8,986 nucleotides of DNA from Planctomycetota bacterium (GCA_015485455.1 WFTN01000079.1:1-8986), one strand, 5' to 3'. Shown: positions 1 through 7,349, numbered from the stretch's first letter. Notes: generated from the sequence alone by a model not told the origin. Made by a program: numbers and translations.

Positions 1-1
1 C

Positions 2-1528
2 GTCCAACTGGATGACAAGGACAAACGCCTCATCCTCACCCAACCCATGTTTGGTGGCCCGGCTTACAAGGCTCAAATCGAACCCGGCGACAAAGTTATC
101 AAGATCGACGGCTGGGAAGCCCGGGGCAAGGAAGTCGAACAAATCACCAGTCGACTCAAAGGACCGGCGGGAACAGTGGTCAAGATTGAGATCTATCGTA
201 AGGGTTGGGAAAAAACACGGACCTTCGAGATCGTCCGAGCAACCATTCGTATTCCCACTGTTGTCTATGGCATGCTGCCTGGAGACATCGGTTTCGTCCG
301 TGTCCTGACTTTCGGATCCAGAACCGCAACCGAAATGGAAGACGCCTTGGTCGACTTAGAAGGAAAGGGCATGAAGTCTTTACTTCTCGATCTGCGCAAC
401 AACGGTGGTGGTTATCTCCACACCGCCCGGGCCTTGGCTGGCAAATTCCTCAAAGGCAAGAAAGTCGTCTGCTATTGGGAAGGCCGTAAAGGCGTTATCG
501 ACCGACGCTACGAGCGTAGTGTTCCCGATGACAATCAGAGAGACCTGCCATTGGTGGTCTTGGTCAACGGCCTCTCAGCCAGTGCCAGCGAAATCGTGAG
601 CGGTGCCATGCGCGACCATGGCCGGGCAAGACTGGTTGGTGAGCGCACCTTCGGCAAAGGAACCGTTCAAAGGGTTCTCCCCTTGGATTCCGTTTCCGAC
701 GAGCGCTTCAATGATGAGCGTCGTAAGAACGGCATCTACGATCGAGGCGAACGCTTTGAAGATGCCAACAAGAACAACCGTTATGATCCGGGCGAGGTCT
801 TCTACGACACCCCTCGCAAGAACGAAAAATGGGACGAAGCTGAAAAGTACACCGACAGCAATAAAGACGGCAAGTTCACTCCAGGTGAAGACTATGTCGA
901 CACCAACAAGAACGGCCAGTGGGACGACGAAGAGCGTTACTTCGACCGTAACGAAAACGGACGATACGACTTCGCCCCTAAGATGAAGCTCACCATCGCT
1001 CGCTACTACTTGCCATCCGGGGAGTCCATCAACACGGAACGCAAAAAGGATGGTTCGGTCAAGAAAAAGGGCGGCGTCCTCCCCGATGTCGTCATCAAAA
1101 ATGACCGTCTCTCCGGTTGGAAGATCGAAGAGATCTCAAAGATCCTCGAGACCAAAAAGTTGGAACAGTACATTGACGAACACATTGTTCCGAATCAGAA
1201 ACTATTCGACCGTTTGGTTGTGACCGACAACCGGGACTGGAAACAATATCCTGGCTTCGAAGAACTTCACAAGTCGTTAAACACGCCACTGACGAAAGAC
1301 GATGTTCGCATCTATCTTCGTTTGCGCCTACGCCGTGCTTGGGCTAACTACGATGGTCGCCCCATGATCAATGACTACCAAGAAGACCTTCAACTTCAGC
1401 GAGCGATCTACGAGTCACTGGCTCAAAGGAAACAAAAGGTATCTGAGTTCAAAGAGTACGGGAGTTTCGCGGACAAGATCCCTCAACCGGTCAAGGAAGA
1501 GGACGAAGACGAGATCTCCAAGAAGTAA
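2..1528 (+). CDS. PDZ-containing S41 C-terminal processing protease with EF-hand-loop array (5' end outside window)
   Basis: Serine protease of the CtpA/Prc (tail-specific protease) family, which cleaves proteins at or near their C-termini, usually in the periplasm or cell envelope. The reading frame is open from base 2, so the start and any signal peptide lie outside the window; an ATG at 47 falls inside the PDZ domain and is not the start. Counting from base 2: PDZ about residues 1-78, S41 core from about 79, a DLRNNGGG turn at 130-137, nucleophile Ser194 in the SASASE motif (codon 581-583) and catalytic Lys219 in TFGKGTVQ (656-658). The 25-residue Ser-Lys spacing matches E. coli Prc. Residues about 236-327 are six Asp/Asn-rich repeats of 15-16 residues, inserted before the last core strand (LTIARYYLPSG). 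A charged tail of about 140 residues follows, ending in an acidic stretch. Catalytic residues are intact; the physiological substrate is unknown. Confidence 0.93.
   Translation, partial: VQLDDKDKRLILTQPMFGGPAYKAQIEPGDKVIKIDGWEARGKEVEQITSRLKGPAGTVVKIEIYRKGWEKTRTFEIVRATIRIPTVVYGMLPGDIGFVRVLTFGSRTATEMEDALVDLEGKGMKSLLLDLRNNGGGYLHTARALAGKFLKGKKVVCYWEGRKGVIDRRYERSVPDDNQRDLPLVVLVNGLSASASEIVSGAMRDHGRARLVGERTFGKGTVQRVLPLDSVSDERFNDERRKNGIYDRGERFEDANKNNRYDPGEVFYDTPRKNEKWDEAEKYTDSNKDGKFTPGEDYVDTNKNGQWDDEERYFDRNENGRYDFAPKMKLTIARYYLPSGESINTERKKDGSVKKKGGVLPDVVIKNDRLSGWKIEEISKILETKKLEQYIDEHIVPNQKLFDRLVVTDNRDWKQYPGFEELHKSLNTPLTKDDVRIYLRLRLRRAWANYDGRPMINDYQEDLQLQRAIYESLAQRKQKVSEFKEYGSFADKIPQPVKEEDEDEISKK
707..982 (+). 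repeat. Six tandem EF-hand-loop-like (calcium-binding) repeats inside the S41 domain
   Basis: Coding repeat of 15-16 residues with the pattern [F/Y]-x-D-x-N-x-N-G-x-[Y/W]-D-x-G-E. Units begin FNDERRKNG, FEDANKNNR, FYDTPRKNE, YTDSNKDGK, YVDTNKNGQ and YFDRNENGR. Three contain a full 12-residue EF-hand loop with acidic or amide residues at positions 1, 3 and 5 and Glu at 12: DANKNNRYDPGE, DSNKDGKFTPGE and DTNKNGQWDDEE. Two others carry one extra residue, and the last lacks the final Glu. No flanking EF helices are visible, so this resembles the stacked, helix-free calcium loops of thrombospondin type 3 or dockerin repeats. Calcium binding is inferred from the motif. Confidence 0.8.
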
Positions 1529-1554
1529 CAGCAGAAATATCTCAGCCATTGCTG

Positions 1555-1590
1555 AAGGGGGAAGACATGACTGTCTTCCCCCCTTTTCTT
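1555..1590 (+). terminator. Rho-independent terminator of the S41 protease gene
   Basis: An 11-bp perfect stem (1557-1567 with 1572-1582, GGGGGAAGACA / TGTCTTCCCCC) closes a four-base loop and is followed by an extra C and TTTTCTT. It starts 27 bases after the protease stop codon. Read from the minus strand the hairpin is followed by only two T residues, so it would be a weaker stop for the convergent operon, although the stem could still slow polymerase coming from that side. Confidence 0.85.
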
Positions 1591-1612
1591 GTCATCTAAC
1601 CCAAGATTTCAG

Positions 1613-1987
1613 TCAATCGGAGAGATAAGACTGTTCAAAGACATCATCAAATTTGTAGGCGTCGCGAAAATCTTCAATGAGGTCTGATTCTTGCTTCTTC
1701 ATCAGGCCATTGCGGATCATGATAAAAACGATTTCCCCAAAATCCTCGGTGCGAGTAACACCCCATTGAGAAAAAACCGTCTTGGTCAAGAAGCCAAAGC
1801 ACTTTTCGGCGTATTCCCGAATGCCATGGCAAAGCTCGCCACCATCAATGTGGCCTTGAAATCCTTGCTGCCGGCGTTGCTCCATAGTGAAATTAAACGC
1901 CTCTAAGGTGAAAGCGAAGGCCTCACGTCGATAGCGCTTGTCTTCACTTGCCATTTGCAAGAAAAGTTCGTTGTTGTCTGGCCCCAT
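1613..1987 (-). CDS. Minf_1886-type, Verrucomicrobia/Planctomycetes-restricted protein of unknown function
   Basis: A 124-residue soluble protein with no signal peptide or membrane segment. I recognise the family (TIGR04138-like, 'Verruc_Plancto-restricted protein') from the ordered motifs DKRY (16-19), an aromatic REAFAF stretch (21-26), HIDGGEL (46-52), GIREYA (55-60), WGV (75-77), EDFGEIVF (81-88) and a C-terminal FDD. Length is normal for the family. No biochemical role is known to me. The ATG start is supported by GGAG placed eight bases upstream. It is the last cistron of a minus-strand operon, starting 22 bases after the holB stop codon, so co-expression with replication genes is likely. 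The family call rests on memory of conserved motifs rather than a search. Confidence 0.82.
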   Translation of the reverse strand: MGPDNNELFLQMASEDKRYRREAFAFTLEAFNFTMEQRRQQGFQGHIDGGELCHGIREYAEKCFGFLTKTVFSQWGVTRTEDFGEIVFIMIRNGLMKKQESDLIEDFRDAYKFDDVFEQSYLSD

Positions 1988-2009
1988 GATCTAATCTCCA
2001 GCCTTCAGC

Positions 2010-3020
2010 CTAACGCCCACCACCGACACTCTTTTGGGCTCGGCGGGCGCGACCGATAATGCGATGCATCCGAATCTTTAACGATTCAACAACGCTTCTT
2101 GGAGAAGTATTACTTCTAATTGCACCCACAGCGTCCATCAGGAGCTCTTGAGCCTCTCCTAAGACTTCTACTGGCCATGGTGCCAAAGCAGGAATAGGAG
2201 GCTTTCTACCGTCATCATTCACGGTGACTTCAATTTGCTGAGACACCAAATTCATAGCGACCTCAAGTATTCGGTTCACCTTCGCCCGGGCATCGGCCCC
2301 CGTCGTTCTGCCCCCACTCACCATTTCTGAATAACCAAATGGAAGGGTCTTCAGGTCAAAGAGGCGCTCGGCGGCCTCTTGGATCATGGCACTGGTTTCA
2401 TCGCCCACAAGGTTCAATGCCTGCCCTGGACTGCCATTGGCCAAAGAAGCTGCTCTTCGAATCTCTTCCTCACTCGCCTCAACTTGGCCACGAACAATCT
2501 TGGCTACGTCTGCTTCGGTCAAGGGGCCAAAGTAAACCGCTTGAAGCCTCGAATGTATGGTATCCAAGAGCCCTTGAGGATTCTCAGTAACTAAAATCAG
2601 AATTCCATGAGCTGGAGGTTCTTCCAACAACTTGAGGAGTGAATTTTGGGCCTCTTCTGTCATCAAATGCGCATCATTGATGATGGCGCAACGACGATCG
2701 GCTTCGTAGGGAGCTCGATGAAACCACTCACGTAAGTTACGCAACTGTTCGATGGAGATTCGCGTCTTTCCATCAACCAGGTGCACAATTTCGATGTCAC
2801 CATGACTCCCCGCTCGATAACGAATACAAGCTGGACATTGACCACAGCCCGTGCCATCGGCGCAGAAAAGCCTTTGTACGAATGCTTGCGCAAACAAGAG
2901 CTTGCCGCGGCCAGAATCACCGTGCAATTGAAAACCACTAGCTATGCGTTGAGTGGCCTGGATGCCCGAAAAGAAAGCCTTAGGATTCTCATGGCCGATG
3001 ATGTCGTCGAAGACCGCCAT
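2010..3020 (-). CDS. holB: DNA polymerase III clamp-loader subunit delta-prime
   Basis: Subunit of the clamp loader that places the sliding clamp on primed DNA at the replication fork. The 336-residue protein has the family's zinc module (Cys53, Cys59, Cys62, Cys65), an AAA+ fold with SLLKLLEEPP (127-136), and the SRC-type motif as HSRLQ (156-160), where Arg158 would be the arginine finger acting on a neighbouring gamma/tau subunit. The P-loop region reads GDSGRGKLL (34-42), with Leu41 where an ATPase needs Ser or Thr. This fits delta-prime, which is generally not an active ATPase, better than DnaX. The C-terminal third is helical and ends in a basic segment. The ATG start shares one base with the dnaA stop (TGATG) and has no clear Shine-Dalgarno, so translation is probably coupled. 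A DnaX-like paralogue is the main alternative; the lost Ser/Thr argues against it. Confidence 0.87.
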   Translation of the reverse strand: MAVFDDIIGHENPKAFFSGIQATQRIASGFQLHGDSGRGKLLFAQAFVQRLFCADGTGCGQCPACIRYRAGSHGDIEIVHLVDGKTRISIEQLRNLREWFHRAPYEADRRCAIINDAHLMTEEAQNSLLKLLEEPPAHGILILVTENPQGLLDTIHSRLQAVYFGPLTEADVAKIVRGQVEASEEEIRRAASLANGSPGQALNLVGDETSAMIQEAAERLFDLKTLPFGYSEMVSGGRTTGADARAKVNRILEVAMNLVSQQIEVTVNDDGRKPPIPALAPWPVEVLGEAQELLMDAVGAIRSNTSPRSVVESLKIRMHRIIGRARRAQKSVGGGR

Positions 3021-4399
3021 CAGAAATCATCATGAATCGCCGGCCCAGCCTTGGCGATGCGGTTCAATGTGCGGACCACTTCGGCATCATTCTCTAAGAT
3101 GTCGTTGTGCTTTTTAATCATCATGTAAACCGAAGTGTGACTCCGACCACCTAGGTGCTGCCCCACTTCCTTATAAGTCATGTCGAAGTTCTTGCGAAGC
3201 GCCAAGGCAACCACAGCCCGTGGAAGTGCGAGACACTTGGTCTTCTTCTTTGACGTCAACTCTTGGGCCTTTACGCCAAAATCAGCACAAACAGCATCGA
3301 AGACGTTCTGCACCTCTCGCTTGACGCTAGGATCAGCACCAAATTCTTCCAGGTTCGCGTCGACGAAAGCCCCAGAAAGTCGTTCGCCTTTCATGAAAGC
3401 CAAGACATGGGCACGTTGCAATTGGGAGGTCAACTCATACACTGATCCTCGGCTGTGTTTTGACAGCTTGCGCACAACATCGCTTCCGGCCACGTCGCGG
3501 AGAGCATTCACTCCGCCGTTCGATTTGGCTCGAGACAAATTCGCCGTCACAATTTTGCATAAGGACGCCGTTGAGTAAGACTCAATGCAAACCATCATGC
3601 CCGACATCAAGTTAGACTTAAACGCCGCTGTGATGTCATGTATTTCTCGGGGATGGTGACGGGCCACCATCACCACTTGCACGCGTTGCTGAACGAGCTT
3701 ACGCAACAAATGGAGGAACTCTTGCTGAGTGGCCTTCTTACCTTTGAGACGATGAACTTCATCAAACACAACCACATCAAGATTTTCGAAGGTGGCACGA
3801 AAGTCAGCCATGCGTTTGGTCTTGAGAGACAAGGTGAAACTCTTAGTGAATTTAAGAGCATCAATCTGCAAGACACGGGGATTGTCTGGATCTAGTCCAC
3901 CCTTGAATTTACGAAAGCCAGCAGCCAAGTGACTCTTGCCCACACCTGATGGGCCAACAATGTAGAGGGGGTTAAACCCAAAGGCTTCATTGTCGACCAG
4001 GTGACGGACAGCACGGTAGGCCGTTTCGTTTTCACCCACTCGCACGAAGTGATCCAGAGAATCACTCATGCGCTGCTCAACGCTTTCTGCCAAAAGCTCA
4101 GAAAGCGAGTCGTCTTGAATGCGCTGCTTTAAGTCTTGATGCAGATCACTGTCGACAGAAATCTCGACGCGCATCGAAATGCCGAGGACGCGCTCAACAG
4201 CAAAACGAATATTTGCTGCATAATGATTCGCGATCCAGTCTTGAAAGAAAACATTCGGGACACCGATTGTCATGGTGCCTCGAAACATCGACTCCAACTT
4301 GCAGTTTGCAAACCACAAAGAGAAACGCTGTTCGCCGATCTGTTCACGCACGTCGTCTAAGACGAGGGAGAAACTCTTTTCGGCAAGCAAATCAACCAT
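3020..4399 (-). CDS. dnaA: Chromosomal replication initiator DnaA, divergent or paralogous
   Basis: A DnaA-family AAA+ protein of 459 residues (normal length), which in most bacteria binds DnaA boxes at oriC and opens the DNA. Domain I is recognisable (QRFSLWF, then PNVFFQDW at 48-55), followed by a short linker (about 84-110). The AAA+ part has Walker A GPSGVGKS (149-156) and Walker B VVVFDE (209-214). Domain IV has the helix-turn-helix with the DnaA signature GGRSHTSV (417-424; usual form GGRDHTTV) and the preceding LPR (392-394). Several ATPase control residues are altered. The box VII arginine finger (SRF in typical DnaA) is SNL, with Asn263. The sensor II arginine (VRELEGAL) is Tyr321 in VYELTSQL. 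The sensor I region reads VARHHP. The ATG follows the upstream gene's TAG directly, with GAGG five bases before it. No oriC-like cluster is seen nearby. The family is clear; whether this is the main initiator is uncertain. Confidence 0.88.
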   Translation of the reverse strand: MVDLLAEKSFSLVLDDVREQIGEQRFSLWFANCKLESMFRGTMTIGVPNVFFQDWIANHYAANIRFAVERVLGISMRVEISVDSDLHQDLKQRIQDDSLSELLAESVEQRMSDSLDHFVRVGENETAYRAVRHLVDNEAFGFNPLYIVGPSGVGKSHLAAGFRKFKGGLDPDNPRVLQIDALKFTKSFTLSLKTKRMADFRATFENLDVVVFDEVHRLKGKKATQQEFLHLLRKLVQQRVQVVMVARHHPREIHDITAAFKSNLMSGMMVCIESYSTASLCKIVTANLSRAKSNGGVNALRDVAGSDVVRKLSKHSRGSVYELTSQLQRAHVLAFMKGERLSGAFVDANLEEFGADPSVKREVQNVFDAVCADFGVKAQELTSKKKTKCLALPRAVVALALRKNFDMTYKEVGQHLGGRSHTSVYMMIKKHNDILENDAEVVRTLNRIAKAGPAIHDDF

Positions 4400-7246
4400 C
4401 TAATCCTCGTCTCGTTCGGCTTCCTCTAACAGGCGCTTCGCCTCGGCGTCCTCGGGTTTGATCTCAAGGGCACGAGTCAGATGATACGATGCATCATCCA
4501 ACCTGTCGAGCTTCAAAAGTAATCGGGCCATCGTCATTCGAGTTTCAAACTCGGTCTTGGCGTCTGGCTTGAGTGACAGAACATTCTCGAGTTCCATCAT
4601 TCCTTCTTCTGTGTTGTCCTCTTTCAAAAGAACTGTGGACAACTTCAAGCGCAACTTGACATCGAACGTCTGTACGTCAAGGCATTGCCTCAACATATTG
4701 ATGGCATCGTGATTACGATTTTCGGCCAAATAATAAGTCACGAGTTCTAACCGTGGTTGGATGGCTTTATCTGCCAAACGGCAGAACCCTTCGAGGTTCT
4801 CTGCCCAAGCTTTGAGCTTGCCTTCCGCTCGAAAGCGTTGGGCCAACACCATATACGGACTTTGCTTAGGATCAATACTCCAGGGGTTCTGAATTTTTGC
4901 TTTCTTCCACAACCTGAATGCTTCGCCGTCTTTTTTCTCGTCCTCAAGAATGCGGGCCATGCGCACGGTCATGAGATAGTTCTCAAAACCTTTTTTCATC
5001 AATTTTTCGTAGAGTCCCTTGGCCACGTCACGGCGTTTTCCCCGCCATGCGCGATGGGCCAAAAGGAGAGTTATCCTATCGTCTTCCACATTGGAGTCGA
5101 GCAGTGGCTTCAGAGCAGAATCAGCATCAATGAATTGTCCGGCGGAGAAGTGCCCCCAGGCCAACTTGATTCTATTCTCGTCTACGTCCTCGTCTGCGGC
5201 GATCGCGCGACGGCAGGCTGCCATGGTATCAGCATCATACCGAGGCATTCTCCGCAGAGGTGCCAACATGTTTTCCACAAATTGAATGAAGCGCTTGTCG
5301 AATTCTTGTGGAGAGATGCCTAAGGCTTCTGGAATAACTTCGTCGGTGAGCTTGTCATCGCCGTAGAGTGCGAGCATTTTTCGAATGGAATCCATGCCCC
5401 AAGTTTCTTCGATAAACTGAGATGCCAAGCCTCCCTGGTAGTAGGCAAAAATAATTCTTGGCCCATAAAAAGCTGCGTCGAAGCTGAGCACGGGAAGGAT
5501 TTTGTGATTGTGAAGAGCATCATGAAGCTGGATTTCCATGTTGCGACCCCAGGAGGGGTTTCTTCTCACCTCTTCCCAAGTAGAGAGACCTTCGGTTAAC
5601 CAACGGGGAACCCGGCCTCTGGATGCTTGGAGGGTGAACACGTGGGCAAGTTCATGGTGGGCGGTAGAAGCCCAGTTCACCGGGCGCTGGGTCTTGCGAG
5701 GAATGAACATCATGATGGTTGGACCAAAGCTCACTCCCAAGGCTCCAAGGCCAGAGGTGCCCATGGTGCGCACGGAGAAATCAACATGCCTTCTGAACGC
5801 ATCCACCAACACAGGGACTTGCGGTTCGAAGCCATAGCGTTCAACGAACTCATCCCATGATCGTTCAAAAAACTGAGGAACAATATTCTTGAGCAAAGCC
5901 GTGTCGTCTTGGTGGAGCTTGATGATGAAGTGCTTTGTTTTCTGAGTGCTGTACTTCTCGGCCAAGAGTTTCATGACGTCCAACATGTTCGAGCGCCACA
6001 CCCGGTTGTAAGGAGCCAAGTCGTAGGCTTTCTTGAGGGCCTCAACGCCGACACCTTCGTCACCAATGTAGAGAGAATAGCGGGCCAAATCGTCCCAAAG
6101 ATTCGGGTCTTCTTTCTCTAACGCCACGGCTTTCTTCATCATGGATTGAGATTCATCCCATCGCCGGCGCTCGGAAAGTCCTTGTGCAACGATGCGATAG
6201 AGAATGCCATAGGTGGGGTCGAGTTGCAGAACTTGGGCTTCGAGTTTCTTCCAAGCCTCTAAATCATGGGTGACAAATTTAAGTGCGGCATAACCGCTCA
6301 ATGCCAATTTGTGATTGGGATTCGTCTTAAGAGCGGCCAAGAATGTTGATTCGGAATCCTTCCACTTAGCATCTGACAGTTGACGCATAGCTTTGTAGTA
6401 AAGAGCCTCTGGGTAGCGCGGGTTGATGCTGAGGATTCTCTTGATCAAGGTGCGTTTCTCGCCCTCAGCCTGCCCTAGGCGCAAGTCGCAAGAACGAATC
6501 TGACCTGCCAAGAATTTGGGCCAGCGCGGGCGCAACCCCAAGGCGTCTTTGTATTCGCGATTCATGTCAGAGGGGCGCACCTTCAAGGTGCCATAGATTT
6601 CGCCCAAGAGATCGTAGGCTTGGAGGAACTTCTTGTCAGCCTTCTGAGCGCTCACCAAAGCCTCTTCCGCTGCATTGCCACCATGACGATAAAAGGAATA
6701 AGCAATGCTCAGGCCAAAGAGGTCAGGTGCCCCTTGGACGACTTCTTTCCGGGCCCGATCAATCAAATCATCGAAGATCTCTTGGGCCTTCTTGTCCCGA
6801 CCGTGACGCCAATGAATACGCCCCACCAGAGCTTCTATTTCGTAGTCTGATTTCGCAGTCGTTGAACGATAAGCCTGGAGGGTAGCGAGGGCCTCGTCGT
6901 TACGCCCCACTTCTTCTAAGAACTCCAGCCGCTTCATCAACCATAACCTTGATCCGCCATGCTTTGTGATCATCGCCTTTGTGAGTTCATCAAGCTGGTC
7001 ATATCTGCCACAACCCAGAAGCGCTATAGCATAGGATTCCAACGCTTCTTCATCATCGCCTTCGACCGCGATGATCTTGGTGTAGAAATTCGCTGCCCTA
7101 CGCCATTGCCCACGACTGGCAAAGGTCTCTGCCCGCGCGTACCATTTATCGATTTCCTCTTCTGTCTGGGCGTTCAAGGGCCCCAGAAGTTGAAAGACGA
7201 AAATCGGGAAAAGAAACAAAGCGGACTTGGTGAAACGGCGAAGCAA
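4400..7246 (-). CDS. Exported TPR protein with gluzincin metallopeptidase (peptidase MA-like) domain
   Basis: A 948-residue protein with a probable Sec signal peptide: basic MLRRFTKS, then a hydrophobic run to about residue 21, with likely cleavage after Ala26 (LNA|QT). TPR-like helical hairpins fill about residues 33-420 (for example 280-312 and 380-412) and about 685-945 (for example 904-935). Between them, about 435-660, is a zinc peptidase domain with HHELAH (530-535). Ligands would be His531, His535 and Glu552 in LTEGLSTW, with Glu532 as general base; this is the peptidase-MA (PF13485-like) pattern. It should act outside the cytoplasm on an unknown substrate, with the TPRs as protein-binding arms. 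The start is TTG at 7244-7246, chosen because AAGGAG lies seven bases upstream and the signal peptide starts at once. It is the first gene of the operon, and its TAG abuts the dnaA ATG. It could also be a scaffold whose peptidase activity is secondary. Confidence 0.87.
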   Translation of the reverse strand: MLRRFTKSALFLFPIFVFQLLGPLNAQTEEEIDKWYARAETFASRGQWRRAANFYTKIIAVEGDDEEALESYAIALLGCGRYDQLDELTKAMITKHGGSRLWLMKRLEFLEEVGRNDEALATLQAYRSTTAKSDYEIEALVGRIHWRHGRDKKAQEIFDDLIDRARKEVVQGAPDLFGLSIAYSFYRHGGNAAEEALVSAQKADKKFLQAYDLLGEIYGTLKVRPSDMNREYKDALGLRPRWPKFLAGQIRSCDLRLGQAEGEKRTLIKRILSINPRYPEALYYKAMRQLSDAKWKDSESTFLAALKTNPNHKLALSGYAALKFVTHDLEAWKKLEAQVLQLDPTYGILYRIVAQGLSERRRWDESQSMMKKAVALEKEDPNLWDDLARYSLYIGDEGVGVEALKKAYDLAPYNRVWRSNMLDVMKLLAEKYSTQKTKHFIIKLHQDDTALLKNIVPQFFERSWDEFVERYGFEPQVPVLVDAFRRHVDFSVRTMGTSGLGALGVSFGPTIMMFIPRKTQRPVNWASTAHHELAHVFTLQASRGRVPRWLTEGLSTWEEVRRNPSWGRNMEIQLHDALHNHKILPVLSFDAAFYGPRIIFAYYQGGLASQFIEETWGMDSIRKMLALYGDDKLTDEVIPEALGISPQEFDKRFIQFVENMLAPLRRMPRYDADTMAACRRAIAADEDVDENRIKLAWGHFSAGQFIDADSALKPLLDSNVEDDRITLLLAHRAWRGKRRDVAKGLYEKLMKKGFENYLMTVRMARILEDEKKDGEAFRLWKKAKIQNPWSIDPKQSPYMVLAQRFRAEGKLKAWAENLEGFCRLADKAIQPRLELVTYYLAENRNHDAINMLRQCLDVQTFDVKLRLKLSTVLLKEDNTEEGMMELENVLSLKPDAKTEFETRMTMARLLLKLDRLDDASYHLTRALEIKPEDAEAKRLLEEAERDED

Positions 7247-7253
7247 AGAGAAT

Positions 7254-7259
7254 CTCCTT
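7254..7259 (-). promoter_or_regulatory. Shine-Dalgarno that fixes the TTG start of the TPR metallopeptidase
   Basis: Perfect AAGGAG on the minus strand with a seven-base gap to TTG at 7246-7244. The only nearby ATG (7262-7260) overlaps the Shine-Dalgarno, is out of frame and has no ribosome binding site of its own. This decides for the rare TTG start, which also gives an intact signal peptide. Confidence 0.85.
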
Positions 7260-7274
7260 CATAGTGGAAGTCTC

Positions 7275-7304
7275 ATGGTACAGGGGAAGCCGAAGAAAGG
7301 TCAA
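7275..7304 (-). promoter_or_regulatory. Candidate sigma-70-type promoter of the TPR peptidase-dnaA-holB operon
   Basis: On the minus strand, TTGACC (7304-7299, one mismatch to the -35 consensus) and TACCAT (7280-7275, four of six matches to TATAAT) are separated by 18 bases. Transcription would start near 7268, leaving a leader of about 20 bases that contains the Shine-Dalgarno. No extended -10 TG is correctly placed. It sits in the only sizeable gap upstream of the operon. Confidence 0.45.
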
Positions 7305-7349
7305 GAAAGCTCAAGTCTAAATTGAGCCAGATGAAATGCAAAACTCGAA

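Noticed and set aside
603..986. 127-residue Thr/Ser-rich open frame inside the S41 gene
   Set aside because: It is a shifted reading of the Asp/Asn repeat codons; the low-complexity composition comes from the repeats, and the S41 frame is intact across it.
3180..3578. 132-residue open frame on the plus strand
   Set aside because: Antisense to the dnaA DNA-binding and AAA+ lid regions; no domain and no credible ribosome binding site seen.
3020..4399. Hda-like replication regulator instead of DnaA
   Set aside because: Hda lacks the C-terminal DNA-binding domain and domain I; both are present here, including the GGRSHTSV signature.
4632..5280. DnaA-box-like 9-mers (TGTGGACAA near 4632, TTTTCCACA near 5271)
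   Set aside because: Each has one mismatch to TTATCCACA or its complement, they are far apart, and they sit within coding sequence. There is no AT-rich unwinding region, so I do not call an origin.
4757..5323. 188-residue open frame on the plus strand
   Set aside because: It lies wholly antisense to the TPR metallopeptidase, shows no recognisable domain, and the opposite strand has clear TPR sequence over the same bases.
7200..7262. Leader peptide from the ATG at 7262
   Set aside because: Its ATG has no Shine-Dalgarno of its own and overlaps the ribosome binding site of the TTG start; the in-frame TTG product has an intact signal peptide.
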